Shown here: positions 6,792-13,647 of the stretch, piece by piece
Position numbering within the stretch: position 1 is the stretch's first letter
Layout of the letters: every line of letters begins with the position of its first letter
NCBI GenBank assembly: GCA_035296565.1
Contig: DATHAQ010000036.1
Span: 1 to 13,647, forward strand
Origin: JACCZR01 sp035296565
Lineage (GTDB): Bacteria > Actinomycetota > Thermoleophilia > Solirubrobacterales > Thermoleophilaceae
Length of the DNA stretch: 13,647 bases
Direction: 5' to 3'
Position numbers and translations under genes: made by a program
Notes under the pieces: generated by a model
Database searches by the model: none
The model's input: the letters and a program-made list of their open reading frames with translations, nothing else
What the model was told of the DNA's origin: nothing

Positions 6792-7666
6792 GGAGCCGCC
6801 ACCGGCCGCTCGAACGCCGAGGTCAGCGGGCCGGGGAACTCGTCGTTGGGCAGCACGGGCCCCGGCACGCTGTCGAAGAGCCGACCGACGACGCGACCGG
6901 CCTCGACCATCGCGGGGCGGTCGTGGACGGGCAGCACGAAGCGTCCCGAGTTGACCGCCTTGCGGATCGCCGCCTTCTCCCCCCGCTTGGAGCCGGCGTG
7001 GTTGCCGGTGACCGCCGGATCGAGCTCCATGACCTGCAGGTGCGGGTTGATGAGCTGGTTGACGATGTCGTAGATCACGTCGCCGCAGATGCACGCCACG
7101 CCCTCGTCGGTCTCGACGAGGATGTTCATCGAGCCCTCCGTGTGGCCGCCGGCGGCCTGGCAGCGCACGCCTGGGATGATCTCCTCGGACTCGACCATCT
7201 CGAGGTCGAGCAGACGCAGCGCGCCCGGATGGTGCAGGCGGTCGACGAGGTGCTTGATGTAGGGCGCCGGGTACTGCTCACCCATCAGCCCGGAGACGGA
7301 GAACTCGAGCTCGCGGCGGTTGATCACCACGGTGGTGCCATCCATGGGGAACTCGGAGTCGTAGCCGGCGTGATCGATGTGCAGGTGCGTGTGGAGGATG
7401 TAGCGGACGTCCTCGCGGCGCAGGCCGTGCTTCTCGAGTTGTGCGTCCACGCCCTGCCCGTCGCGCCACCAGCCCTTCATCCCGAGGTTGCCCATGATCT
7501 CCGGATGGCTGAAGCCGGTGTCGACCATCACCGGCGCCTCGCCGCCGGTGATGAGGAAACCGAAGGTCGGAACTTGGACCGCGGCGCCCGGCTCGAGCGC
7601 CAGTACCAGGAAACTCGTGTCGAGCTCGATGTCGCCGAGGTCGAGCACTTTCACCTCGAGTCCCAT
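6788..7666 (-). CDS. metallo-beta-lactamase-fold hydrolase, N-acyl-homoserine-lactonase-like
   Basis: The protein has 292 residues. It has the dinuclear-zinc motif HTHLHIDHAG (92-101, ligands His94, His96, Asp98, His99), His175 in GGHTEGSMN, Asp196 in ICGDVIYD and His248 in LPVHD: a complete ligand set. The overall pattern matches AHL-lactonase-like proteins, which open lactone rings. Many relatives act on other lactones or esters, so quorum quenching is not implied. There is no signal peptide, so it is cytoplasmic. The start at ATG 7666 is supported by AGGAGG (7677-7672) five bases upstream. This is one of the few places in the operon with a proper free-standing ribosome binding site, in a 29-base gap after the cupin gene. 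In context it may hydrolyse a lactone intermediate of the pathway. Confidence 0.9.
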   Translation of the reverse strand: MGLEVKVLDLGDIELDTSFLVLALEPGAAVQVPTFGFLITGGEAPVMVDTGFSHPEIMGNLGMKGWWRDGQGVDAQLEKHGLRREDVRYILHTHLHIDHAGYDSEFPMDGTTVVINRRELEFSVSGLMGEQYPAPYIKHLVDRLHHPGALRLLDLEMVESEEIIPGVRCQAAGGHTEGSMNILVETDEGVACICGDVIYDIVNQLINPHLQVMELDPAVTGNHAGSKRGEKAAIRKAVNSGRFVLPVHDRPAMVEAGRVVGRLFDSVPGPVLPNDEFPGPLTSAFERPVAAP

Positions 7667-7695
7667 GACTACCTCCTGGGGTTGACTTCACACCG

Positions 7696-8094
7696 TCAGC
7701 GCAAGGACGCCCACGGCTCCTCTTCGAAGACGTCGATCACCGAGTAGCCGTCGTCGCCGGCCGTCGGGGTCAGGATCACCGAGAGCTTGGCGTCCTCGTC
7801 GCCGACGGTGAACGAGGCGTGGACCACGTTCGTCGGGATGTAGACCGCCTCTCCGGGGCCGAGCTCGTGCTTGTCCTGCTCGAGCCACTGCTCGATGCGC
7901 CCCTCGCGCACCCAGATGATCTCCTCCTGCTCGGGATGGCGATGGAAGGCGTGTCCCTGACCGGGCGACAGGGTGACGTCCATGACGCACAGTCCCGTCG
8001 ACCCGGTGAGCGACGGCCGCGCGACCCACCCGCTCTCCCCCCACTCGAAGCTCTCGCGCTCGATGTCCTCACTGGTGATGAACCTGCCGTTCAC
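7696..8094 (-). CDS. cupin domain protein
   Basis: A 132-residue single-domain cupin. Motif 1 fits the consensus exactly: Gly45, His51, His53, Glu58 and Gly65 in GQGHAFHRHPEQEEIIWVREG. Motif 2 is GEAVYIPTNVVH (81-92), with His92 as the fourth metal ligand and Asn in place of the usual Gly at 89. A mononuclear metal site (Fe, Mn, Zn or Ni) is therefore expected. Small cupins may be dioxygenases, isomerases, sugar-binding proteins or ligand sensors, and the sequence does not choose among them. It has no DNA-binding domain. GTG 8094 overlaps the stop of the preceding gene as GTGA, which fixes the start. Its place in the operon suggests an enzymatic step on the imported compound or its product. 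Confidence 0.9.
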   Translation of the reverse strand: MNGRFITSEDIERESFEWGESGWVARPSLTGSTGLCVMDVTLSPGQGHAFHRHPEQEEIIWVREGRIEQWLEQDKHELGPGEAVYIPTNVVHASFTVGDEDAKLSVILTPTAGDDGYSVIDVFEEEPWASLR

Positions 8095-8924
8095 GCTCGC
8101 TCCTTGATCGGGATGGACTTGAAGCGCCTCATGTTCTCGGTCATGGCCACCTCGGTGGGAAGGCGCTCCATGCTCGACGCGCCGAAGAACCCGACCACGC
8201 CGTTCGTGCGCTCGATGACCGCCTGGGCGTCGTCGGGCTCGGCGATCGGCCCGCCATGGCAGAGGCAGAGGATCTCGGGGTTGACCTGCACGGCTGCGTC
8301 ACGAAGCGCCTGGACGCGCTCGATAGCCTCGTCGAGCGAGAGGCCCGTCTGCGCACCGATCGAGCCGCCGGTCGTCAGCCCCATGTGCGGGACCAGCACG
8401 TCGGCGCCGGCGTCGGCCATCTTCCGCGCCTCATCCTCCGTGAAGACGTAGGGGGCCGTCAGGAGGTCGAGCTCGCGGGCGTGCCGGATCATGTCGACCT
8501 CCAGGGCGTAGCTCATGCCCGTCTCCTCCAGCCCTGCTCGGAAGGTCCCGTCCATGAGCCCGACGCTCGGGAAGTTCTGGACCCCGCTGAAGCCGGCCCG
8601 CTTGACCTCCTCCAGGAAGACGGGCATGAGCCGGAACGGGTCGGTCCCGCAAACGCCTGCCAGCACGGGGGTCTCGGCCACGACCGGGAGCACCTCGCGG
8701 GCCATGTCCATGACGATCGCGTTGGCGTCGCCGTAGGGCAAGAGGCCGGCGAGCGAGCCGCGGCCGGCCATCCGGTAGCGCCCGGAGTTGTAGATGATGA
8801 TGAGGTCGGCGCCGCCGGCCTCGGCGAACTTGGCCGACAGGCCCGTGCCTGCGCCCGCGCCGATGACCGGGCTTCCCTGCTCCACCTCGGCGCGCAGCCG
8901 CGCCAGCGCCTCCTCCCGGTTCAT
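8091..8924 (-). CDS. phosphoenolpyruvate hydrolase family (TIM-barrel) protein
   Basis: A 277-residue protein of the PEP-hydrolase-like TIM-barrel family, related in fold to PEP mutase/isocitrate lyase. The molecular function of most members is unknown. Characteristic stretches are PVIGAGAGTGLSAKFAEAGG (19-38), IIYNSGRYRMAGRGSLAGLL (43-62), LAGVCGTDPFR, GVQNFPSVGLMDG and VPHMGLTTGGSIG, then CLCHGGP. No interruption is visible. In many bacteria and in plants the family occurs next to, or fused with, a Tm-1-like (UPF0261) ATP-binding protein, and here that partner is directly upstream. I chose ATG 8924 because it overlaps the partner's stop as ATGA and has GAGG a few bases upstream; an in-frame ATG at 8954 would overlap by 34 bases. 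A role in carbon-compound metabolism, acting with the Tm-1-like protein, is inferred from context only. Confidence 0.88.
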   Translation of the reverse strand: MNREEALARLRAEVEQGSPVIGAGAGTGLSAKFAEAGGADLIIIYNSGRYRMAGRGSLAGLLPYGDANAIVMDMAREVLPVVAETPVLAGVCGTDPFRLMPVFLEEVKRAGFSGVQNFPSVGLMDGTFRAGLEETGMSYALEVDMIRHARELDLLTAPYVFTEDEARKMADAGADVLVPHMGLTTGGSIGAQTGLSLDEAIERVQALRDAAVQVNPEILCLCHGGPIAEPDDAQAVIERTNGVVGFFGASSMERLPTEVAMTENMRRFKSIPIKERA

Positions 8925-9331
8925 CGGGCCTCGTGGATGAGCTCGTGCAGCCACTCGGCCATCGCGGTGGCGAAGGCGGGGTCGTTCACCTGGGCGTCGA
9001 TCTCCCGCACCTCCACGCGGTCGCGGTCGAGGTGCTCGCGCAGCGCATCGAAGAGCGCTGCGTCGGCCTGCGGGTCGTGGGAGGGCTGGCCGTCGACGTC
9101 GATGGCCGAGACGCCGCCGAGGGGCACGAAGAGGACCGTGGGCGCCCTGTTCAGCTTCTCGGCGATCCGCCGTCCCAGCTCGGCGTTCTCCTCCGCCGTG
9201 GTGCGCACGAGGGTGACGGTGGGATTGTGGACGTCCGCGCCGGCCTCCCGCACGCGGTCGCGCATGTACTCGAGCTCGTGCCCCTTCGTGTCCAGCGTCC
9301 CTACGAGGACGACGACGGGGTCAGCGGCCAT
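8921..9331 (-). CDS. Tm-1-like (UPF0261) protein with the middle missing
   Basis: Full-length relatives have about 400 residues in two domains; this frame has 136. Residues 1-32 are the family's N-terminus (VVLVGTLDTKGHELEYMRDR). From about residue 35 the sequence is the family's extreme C-terminal block: HNPTVTLVRTTAEENAELG, VLFVPLGGVSAID, GQPSHDPQADAALFDAL and INDPAF-like VNDPAFATAMA. About 260-270 residues seem to have been removed in frame, near position 9230, including most of the ATP-binding N-terminal domain. ATG 9331 shares a base with the livF stop (TGATG), and its TGA overlaps the next gene's ATG, so both ends are intact. It may be a minimal functional form, a real deletion or an assembly collapse. 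The family's reaction is not known to me; plant Tm-1 is an antiviral protein. Confidence 0.82.
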   Translation of the reverse strand: MAADPVVVLVGTLDTKGHELEYMRDRVREAGADVHNPTVTLVRTTAEENAELGRRIAEKLNRAPTVLFVPLGGVSAIDVDGQPSHDPQADAALFDALREHLDRDRVEVREIDAQVNDPAFATAMAEWLHELIHEAR

Positions 9332-10113
9332 CAGGCCCTCTCGACGCCCAGGTAGCGGCGCTGGGCCTCGGGATCGTTCGCGATCTCGCTGGCCGTGGTC
9401 TCGGTGAAGATGCGGCCCGCCACCATCACGAGCTGTCGCTCGGCCAGTGCCGTGGCCACGGCCAGGTTCTGCTCGACGACCAGGATTGCGAGCCCCTCGC
9501 CGCTCAGGCGCCGGAAGGTCTCGGTGAGCGACTCGATGATGGCCGGCGCGAGCCCCTCGGAGGGCTCGTCCATCACGAGCAGCCGCGGGTTGGTGAGCAG
9601 CGCCCGGCCGATCGCCAGCATCTGCTGCTCACCGCCCGAGAGCTGCATGCCGCCGTTTCGGCGGCGCTCGGCGAGGCGGGGGAAGAGCTCGTAGACGGCG
9701 TCGGGGGTCCAGCGCCGCTCATCGCGCGAGGCCACCATGCGCAGGTGCTCGTCGACGGTGAGCGACTCGAAGAGCCGCCGGCCCTGCGGGACATAGCCGA
9801 TGCCCGAGGCCGCGATCTTGTACGACGGGCGCCCGACGCATTCCTCTCCCCGGAAGCGGATGGAGCCGCGGGTGGTGGCCGGTCGGATCTGCATGATCGC
9901 GTTGCAGAGCGTCGTCTTACCCATGCCGTTGCGGCCGATGATGGCCACCGGCTCCTCCCCCATCGTGAAGGTCACGCCCTGCAGCACGTGCGCCGGGCCG
10001 TAGAAGGCGTCCAGGCCCGAGACCTCGAGCAGCGAGCCGTCGTCGGGATCGAGCTCGCTGACGAAGTCGCCCTGCGGCGCGGCCCTGCCTTCGCTCTCGG
10101 CCGCCGCGCTCAA
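9331..10113 (-). CDS. livF: branched-chain amino acid-type ABC transporter ATP-binding protein LivF
   Basis: This is one of the two ATPases that power the importer. The protein has 260 residues. Walker A is GRNGMGKTT (60-68), Q-loop VPQGRRLF (108-115), signature LSGGEQQMLAIGRALL (158-173) and Walker B LLVMDEPSEGLAP (178-190). VVEQNLAVA replaces the usual switch His with Gln, as is normal in LivF. It carries about 28 extra polar residues before the ATPase domain. The start is TTG 10113, which overlaps the livG stop as TTGA; no better start exists before the domain. It pairs with LivG below the LivH/LivM membrane channel. Substrate range of this family covers branched-chain amino acids, amides, urea and various organic acids. 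Confidence 0.95.
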   Translation of the reverse strand: MSAAAESEGRAAPQGDFVSELDPDDGSLLEVSGLDAFYGPAHVLQGVTFTMGEEPVAIIGRNGMGKTTLCNAIMQIRPATTRGSIRFRGEECVGRPSYKIAASGIGYVPQGRRLFESLTVDEHLRMVASRDERRWTPDAVYELFPRLAERRRNGGMQLSGGEQQMLAIGRALLTNPRLLVMDEPSEGLAPAIIESLTETFRRLSGEGLAILVVEQNLAVATALAERQLVMVAGRIFTETTASEIANDPEAQRRYLGVERA

Positions 10114-10898
10114 GTCTGCTCCTCGTCGTCGCCCACCTGGCCGCCCAGGTAGAGATCGTGCACGAGCTGGTTCGAGCGGATCTCCTCGGGGGTGCCCTCG
10201 ACGATCTTCTCGCCGTCGTGCATCATCGTCACCCTCTCGGCGACCCGCAGGGCGACGTCCATGTCGTGCTCGATGAGCACCAGGGTGATCTCCCGGTCGA
10301 GCTCGAGGAGCATGTCGGTCAGCGCCACGCGCTCGCCGCGCGAGAGCCCGGAGGCCGGCTCGTCGAGCAGCATCAGCTTGGGATCCACGGCCCGCGCCAT
10401 GCCCACCTCGAGCTGACGCTGCTCGCCGTGGGAGATGGACCCCACGAGCGTCTCGAGCTTGGGGGCCAGGCCGACCTGGGCGGCGAGCTCACGCGCACGC
10501 TCGCGCAGCTCGCGATCGACCGCCCGGCGACGCAGGCCCAGGTGGCCCTTGCGCGTGCCGAGCACCGCCAGGTAGAGGTTGTCCTCGACCGACAGGCCCA
10601 GGAACAGCCGCGACTTCTGGTAGGTGCGGCCCATGCCCAGCCGCGCGCGGCCCGGCGCCGAGACCTCGGCCACGTCCCGGCCGAGGAAGGAGATCGAACC
10701 CGAGGTGGCCGGCATGTCGCCCGAGATCACGTTGAACAGCGTGGTCTTGCCGGCCCCGTTGGGACCGAGGATCGCACGGCGCTCGCCGTGCGCGACGTCG
10801 AGGTCGACGTCGCGCACGGCATCGAGGCCGCCGAACCGCCGGCCGACCCCGCGCAAGCGCAGGATCGGCTCGGCCGGCTCGGATACTGCCTCCGTCAC
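10110..10898 (-). CDS. livG: branched-chain amino acid-type ABC transporter ATP-binding protein LivG
   Basis: This is the second ATPase of the importer, 262 residues. Walker A is GPNGAGKTT (45-53), the Q-loop Gln94 lies in RTYQKSRLF, signature ISHGEQRQLEVGMA (155-168), Walker B LMLLDEPASGLS (175-186) and switch His211 in LIEHDMDV. The C-terminal tail with EGTPEEIRSNQLVHDLYLG is typical of LivG. The GTG start at 10898 directly abuts the TAG stop of the binding-protein gene, with no gap and no terminator, so the transporter genes are co-transcribed. The N-terminal 12 residues precede the first beta-strand and the exact start is not otherwise confirmed. Confidence 0.95.
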   Translation of the reverse strand: MTEAVSEPAEPILRLRGVGRRFGGLDAVRDVDLDVAHGERRAILGPNGAGKTTLFNVISGDMPATSGSISFLGRDVAEVSAPGRARLGMGRTYQKSRLFLGLSVEDNLYLAVLGTRKGHLGLRRRAVDRELRERARELAAQVGLAPKLETLVGSISHGEQRQLEVGMARAVDPKLMLLDEPASGLSRGERVALTDMLLELDREITLVLIEHDMDVALRVAERVTMMHDGEKIVEGTPEEIRSNQLVHDLYLGGQVGDDEEQT

Positions 10899-12395
10899 CT
10901 AGCCCCCGACCACCTTCGGGGTCTCGGTCTTGCCCAACCACGGGATGTCCCGCTTGACGCATGGCGGGTACGTCCGTCCGGGCGCCGGGCTCGAGTCGCT
11001 GAACGTGCCCCCGAACGTCTGGTCCACGTCCGGCACGCTGCCCACGGTCTTCGTGGCCAGCCCCTGGTCGCCCTCGACCAGCTGCAGGTAGTACTGGTCG
11101 GTGATCGCCTGGCGGTTCTCGTCCAGCGTGATCTTGCCGTACGGAGCGTTCAGCGAGACCTGCGCCAGCGCGTCCTGCAGTTCCTTCTGGCCGCCGGAGA
11201 TGTCGCCCTTCACCTGCTTGAGCGCCTCGATCAACCCCCACGTGTTCACGAAGTAGCTGTACGTGAACACACTGGCAGCCTGGGGCGCGGACTCACCACC
11301 GGGCGGGATCTCCTTGAACCACTTGCCGATGATGCCCTTGCCGTAGTACTGGGCCTCCGGCGTATCCAGATCGCCGGCCGTGCCCGCGCCGCCGGCGTAC
11401 ACGCCCGCGACCCGGGGGCCGAGCTGCTCGAACTGCGACGGCGTGCCCCAGAACACGTTGCCCAGGAACTTCTTGGCGTCGATCGGCCCCTTGGCCTGCT
11501 CGTAGGCCTTCAGGAACGGGATGAGACCCGCGCCGCCGACGGCCACGAACGTGCCGTCCACGTCGTCCGGCAGCTGCTGCGCGAAGGACGAGTAGTCCGT
11601 CGTGTTCAGCGGCGGGAAGACCCGCTTGGTGACCTTTCCGCCTGCCGCGCAGAACTCCGAGATGAAGCCGGCCATCGACGTCCAGCCGAAGCTGTAGTCG
11701 TCGCCGATCACCGCCGCCGTGCGCCAACCCAGCTCATTGTAGGCCAGGTCGCCCAGGCCGGCGTTGAACTGGGCGCCGTCACCGTTGAAGCGCGCGAAGT
11801 TTGGCGCCCGCACCTTGAGCGTCGTGTCCTGCGCGCCGGCCGCACCGTTGACGAAGGTCTTCTCAGGGTGCTGCTTGGCGTAGTTGGCCACTGCGATCGA
11901 CTCGTCGCCCGACAGCGGGCCGATCATGACGTCCGCGTCGAGCTGCTCCATCAGCCGGCGCGTCTCCTTGATCGCCGTGCCCGACGTGTCGTCGCCGCAC
12001 CCGACGCCCACGAGTTCGAGCGGGTGCCCGTTGATCGCGCCGCCGGTCCACCCGTCGCGTGGCTTGTTCGGGTTCTTGGGCTTGGCGCCGGCGAACTGGG
12101 CCATCGCCGCAGTGGCGCCGGCCATGTTCTGGTTGTCGAACGTGCCGAACGCGCCCTTGCACTCGGAGAGCACGGCGACCTTGATCGGCGTCCCGCTGCC
12201 GCCCGTCTCCTGCTTGACGGCGGCGTAACCCGGGGGCGCCTTCGTGGTGCTCGGCGCCTCCTCGGAGGCCGCCTCGCCTCCGCCCCCACCCTCGTCGTCG
12301 TCGTCGTCGCCGCAGCCCGCAAACGCGAGCGCCGCGATCCCCAGGAGAAGCGCAAGCCACATCAGGCCGCGCCTCCGTTCCCTCACTTCTGACAT
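10899..12395 (-). CDS. ABC transporter substrate-binding lipoprotein (Peripla_BP_6 / LivK-like)
   Basis: This is the extracellular receptor that determines what the importer takes up. The start is ATG 12395, giving 498 residues, because it has a strong purine-rich site upstream and begins a clear lipoprotein signal: RERRR, a hydrophobic core LMWLALLLGIAALAF, and lipobox AFAGC with Cys28 as the lipidated residue. An acidic and Gly-rich tether (five Asp in a row, then Gly/Glu/Ala) leads to the type-I periplasmic-binding fold beginning near PIKVAVLSECKGAFG. ISEFCAAGG and YSFGWTSMAGF fit the LivK/AmiC-like superfamily. It is somewhat longer than E. coli LivK. The ligand cannot be read from sequence. 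A longer in-frame opening upstream (GTG/ATG to 12524) overlaps livM and lacks a signal peptide at its N-terminus, so I rejected it. Confidence 0.93.
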   Translation of the reverse strand: MSEVRERRRGLMWLALLLGIAALAFAGCGDDDDDEGGGGGEAASEEAPSTTKAPPGYAAVKQETGGSGTPIKVAVLSECKGAFGTFDNQNMAGATAAMAQFAGAKPKNPNKPRDGWTGGAINGHPLELVGVGCGDDTSGTAIKETRRLMEQLDADVMIGPLSGDESIAVANYAKQHPEKTFVNGAAGAQDTTLKVRAPNFARFNGDGAQFNAGLGDLAYNELGWRTAAVIGDDYSFGWTSMAGFISEFCAAGGKVTKRVFPPLNTTDYSSFAQQLPDDVDGTFVAVGGAGLIPFLKAYEQAKGPIDAKKFLGNVFWGTPSQFEQLGPRVAGVYAGGAGTAGDLDTPEAQYYGKGIIGKWFKEIPPGGESAPQAASVFTYSYFVNTWGLIEALKQVKGDISGGQKELQDALAQVSLNAPYGKITLDENRQAITDQYYLQLVEGDQGLATKTVGSVPDVDQTFGGTFSDSSPAPGRTYPPCVKRDIPWLGKTETPKVVGG

Positions 12396-12403
12396 TGCCT
12401 TTT

Positions 12404-12411
12404 CTCCTCCT
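12404..12411 (-). promoter_or_regulatory. ribosome binding site of the substrate-binding protein gene
   Basis: On the minus strand AGGAGGAG (12411-12404) precedes ATG 12395 by eight bases. It is the strongest such site in the operon and decides the start of the lipoprotein. It would help give the receptor higher expression than the coupled membrane and ATPase genes. Confidence 0.75.
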
Positions 12412-12444
12412 CTCGCCGCGGCCCCACGCCCCGGCGGTGTCGTC

Positions 12445-13518
12445 CTACGAGTCGGTGACCGTCGATGCTCCACGCTCACCCGCCGGCACAGTGCCGGCTG
12501 AACTTTCTTCCCTGGTCGGCTCATCCGGGCCGGCCGAGCCGCGCAGCCGCGCGACCGTCCGGTCCCACAGCCCGACCAGGCCGTCGGGGGACACGAGCAC
12601 GATGACCAGGAAGATCAACCCGATCAGCGTGGGAAACCGCTCGCCCACGAAGCCGACGTCCTGCGCGTAATTGTTGATCAGAACGAACACGAGTGCCCCG
12701 ATCCACGCGCCCTCCAGCCGGAACATCCCGCCGATGACGGCGATCATGAGCACGTTGATCGTGGCGGTCAGGTCGATCGTCGACGGCGCGATCTGCGCGT
12801 TCCACCACACGAACAGAATCCCGGCGAGCGCCGCCACGAAGCCCGCGAGCCCAAACGCGAGCAGGCGGTGCAGGGTGACGCTGTAGCCGAGCGAGCGCAT
12901 CCGCACCGGGTCGTCGCGGATCCCCTGAAGGGCGAGCCCGAACGGAGTGCGCGCGACGTACCGCAAGCCGACGTACACTAGCGCCGCCACCAGCAGGGTG
13001 GCGAAGTAGAGGCGGTTGGGGTGCGCGGTGCGGTCGAAGAACTCGGGGATAGGGATCCCGCTGATGCCGCCGAAGCCCGAGACGCTCGTCACCTGGCCGA
13101 AGAAGAGGTTCGCGATCACCGAGAAGACAAGTGTGATCATTAGGAAGTAGATCCCGTAGCTGCGGCTGGCCAGGGCGCCGAACACGAGCGCGACCACGAC
13201 CGCGATGGCGATAGCCACGACGATGCCCAGCACGGGGTCCCAGCCGAGGTTCAGGCCCTTCGTGTTGCCCGTCGTCGTGAGGTTGCCGAGCGCGAATCCC
13301 GCTACGCCGTAGATCGCCACCTGGGCGAGCGTCACCATTCCCCCGTCGGCCGAGAGAAAGATCAGGCTGGCGGCGACGATGCCCAGGAAGAGCGTCTGGG
13401 TCAGGAGCGTGGCGACCCAGTACTCGTTGAAAATGAGCGGTGCGAGCAGCGCCAGCGCCACGAGCAGCCCGCCGGCCACCCGGTTGGGCGTGAGCCGGGA
13501 GCTCGAGGCAGCGCTCAT
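12445..13518 (-). CDS. livM: branched-chain amino acid-type ABC transporter permease LivM
   Basis: This is an integral membrane permease forming the channel with LivH. The protein has 357 residues and about nine or ten hydrophobic segments, starting at about 15-30 and ending near 300-318 (LIGLIFLVIVLVSP). The family block SGFGGISGIPIPEFF (147-161) and the cytoplasmic coupling loop TPFGLALQGIRDDPVRMRS (191-209), which docks to the ATPases, are both present. The C-terminal ~40 residues are a charged, Ser/Gly/Glu-rich tail with no membrane segment. The start ATG 13518 overlaps the livH stop as ATGA. A 49-base gap with a ribosome binding site separates it from the binding-protein gene downstream. 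Placement of the receptor gene between permeases and ATPases is common in this transporter class. Confidence 0.95.
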   Translation of the reverse strand: MSAASSSRLTPNRVAGGLLVALALLAPLIFNEYWVATLLTQTLFLGIVAASLIFLSADGGMVTLAQVAIYGVAGFALGNLTTTGNTKGLNLGWDPVLGIVVAIAIAVVVALVFGALASRSYGIYFLMITLVFSVIANLFFGQVTSVSGFGGISGIPIPEFFDRTAHPNRLYFATLLVAALVYVGLRYVARTPFGLALQGIRDDPVRMRSLGYSVTLHRLLAFGLAGFVAALAGILFVWWNAQIAPSTIDLTATINVLMIAVIGGMFRLEGAWIGALVFVLINNYAQDVGFVGERFPTLIGLIFLVIVLVSPDGLVGLWDRTVARLRGSAGPDEPTREESSAGTVPAGERGASTVTDS

Positions 13519-13646
13519 GCCGGCCGACCGAAGAGCCCGAGCGGCCGGACGGCGAGCACGATCGCCAGCAGCACGAACGTGAAGATGATCGAGTAGAAGG
13601 TGTAGTCGGCCGGGAGGTAGGCGGCGGCGAAATTGGTGGTCAGGCC
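13515..13646 (-). CDS. livH: branched-chain amino acid-type ABC transporter permease LivH, C-terminal end (partial)
   Basis: The last 43 codons of a minus-strand gene enter from the right edge. The translation has FTFVLLAIVLAVRPLGLFGRP, a final membrane helix followed by the short RPxGLFG tail seen in LivH proteins, and ends at TGA 13517-13515. Its stop overlaps the livM start as ATGA, as expected for livH-livM pairs. The rest of the gene, and the operon promoter, lie outside the window. Confidence 0.85.
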   Translation of the reverse strand, partial: GLTTNFAAAYLPADYTFYSIIFTFVLLAIVLAVRPLGLFGRPA

Positions 13647-13647
13647 G

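Noticed and set aside
2..7666. A quorum-quenching module made of the acylase and the lactonase-like gene
   Set aside because: They are on opposite strands, about 6 kb apart, and in different transcription units. Neither substrate is established.
5996..7747. 583-codon plus-strand open frame opposite the SDR and lactonase-like genes
   Set aside because: The minus strand carries clear conserved motifs; the antisense translation has none.
12290..12310. GTC/GAC trinucleotide run as a microsatellite
   Set aside because: It simply encodes the Asp tether after the lipobox; only five or so units.
10158..12392. 744-codon plus-strand open frame opposite livG and the binding protein
   Set aside because: Antisense by-product of GC-rich codons; the minus-strand proteins are unambiguous.
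12396..12524. Longer N-terminal form of the binding protein
   Set aside because: It overlaps livM, and the ATG at 12395 has a strong ribosome binding site and starts directly with a lipoprotein signal.
1..13647. CRISPR arrays, insertion sequences, rRNA
   Set aside because: No regularly spaced repeats, transposase motifs or rRNA-like sequence were seen on either strand.

Overview
The window is GC-rich throughout (roughly 70% by eye) and reads as a high-GC actinobacterial chromosome. The Gram-positive style dihydrolipoyl dehydrogenase N-terminus, the lipoprotein transporter receptor and the GC-driven antisense frames all fit. The class Thermoleophilia/Solirubrobacterales is a guess and cannot be proven from sequence alone.

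Layout. (1) Positions 1-730, plus strand: the 3' end of a penicillin-acylase-family (Ntn-hydrolase) gene. (2) Positions 731-1214: an AT-richer intergenic stretch. It holds direct and inverted repeats, a 3' portion of a tRNA-Gly(GCC)-like gene with no matching 5' acceptor strand, and a terminator-like hairpin. This looks like a recombination or attachment scar, or a decayed tRNA. (3) Positions 1215-13647, all minus strand: one very compact gene train, read here from right to left. It runs livH (partial), livM, a solute-binding lipoprotein, livG, livF, a short Tm-1-like (UPF0261) protein, a PEP-hydrolase-family TIM barrel, a cupin, a metallo-beta-lactamase-fold lactonase-like hydrolase, a frame-disrupted SDR dehydrogenase, and the four genes of a 2-oxoacid dehydrogenase complex (E1-alpha, E1-beta, E2, E3). 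Most neighbours overlap by 1-4 bases (ATGA, GTGA, TTGA or TGATG junctions), and the largest gap is 49 bases, so it is probably a single operon of more than 12 kb.

How the genes may work together (inference). A branched-chain-amino-acid-type (HAAT family) ABC importer brings in a small organic acid or amino-acid-like compound. The Tm-1-like/PEP-hydrolase-family pair, cupin, lactonase-like hydrolase and SDR would process it, for example by ring opening and alcohol oxidation. The 2-oxoacid dehydrogenase would then convert the resulting 2-oxoacid to an acyl-CoA. The combination is not a textbook pathway and is the best candidate here for an undescribed catabolic system.

Oddities. The Tm-1-like protein keeps only its N-terminal GTLDTKG strand and the last ~100 residues of a family usually near 400 residues. 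The SDR gene changes frame near 6544, and its natural ATGA start is one base out of frame. E2 has no ordinary start codon that includes the beginning of its lipoyl domain, and again an ATG lies one base out of frame. The three frame problems could be sequencing deletions or real decay.
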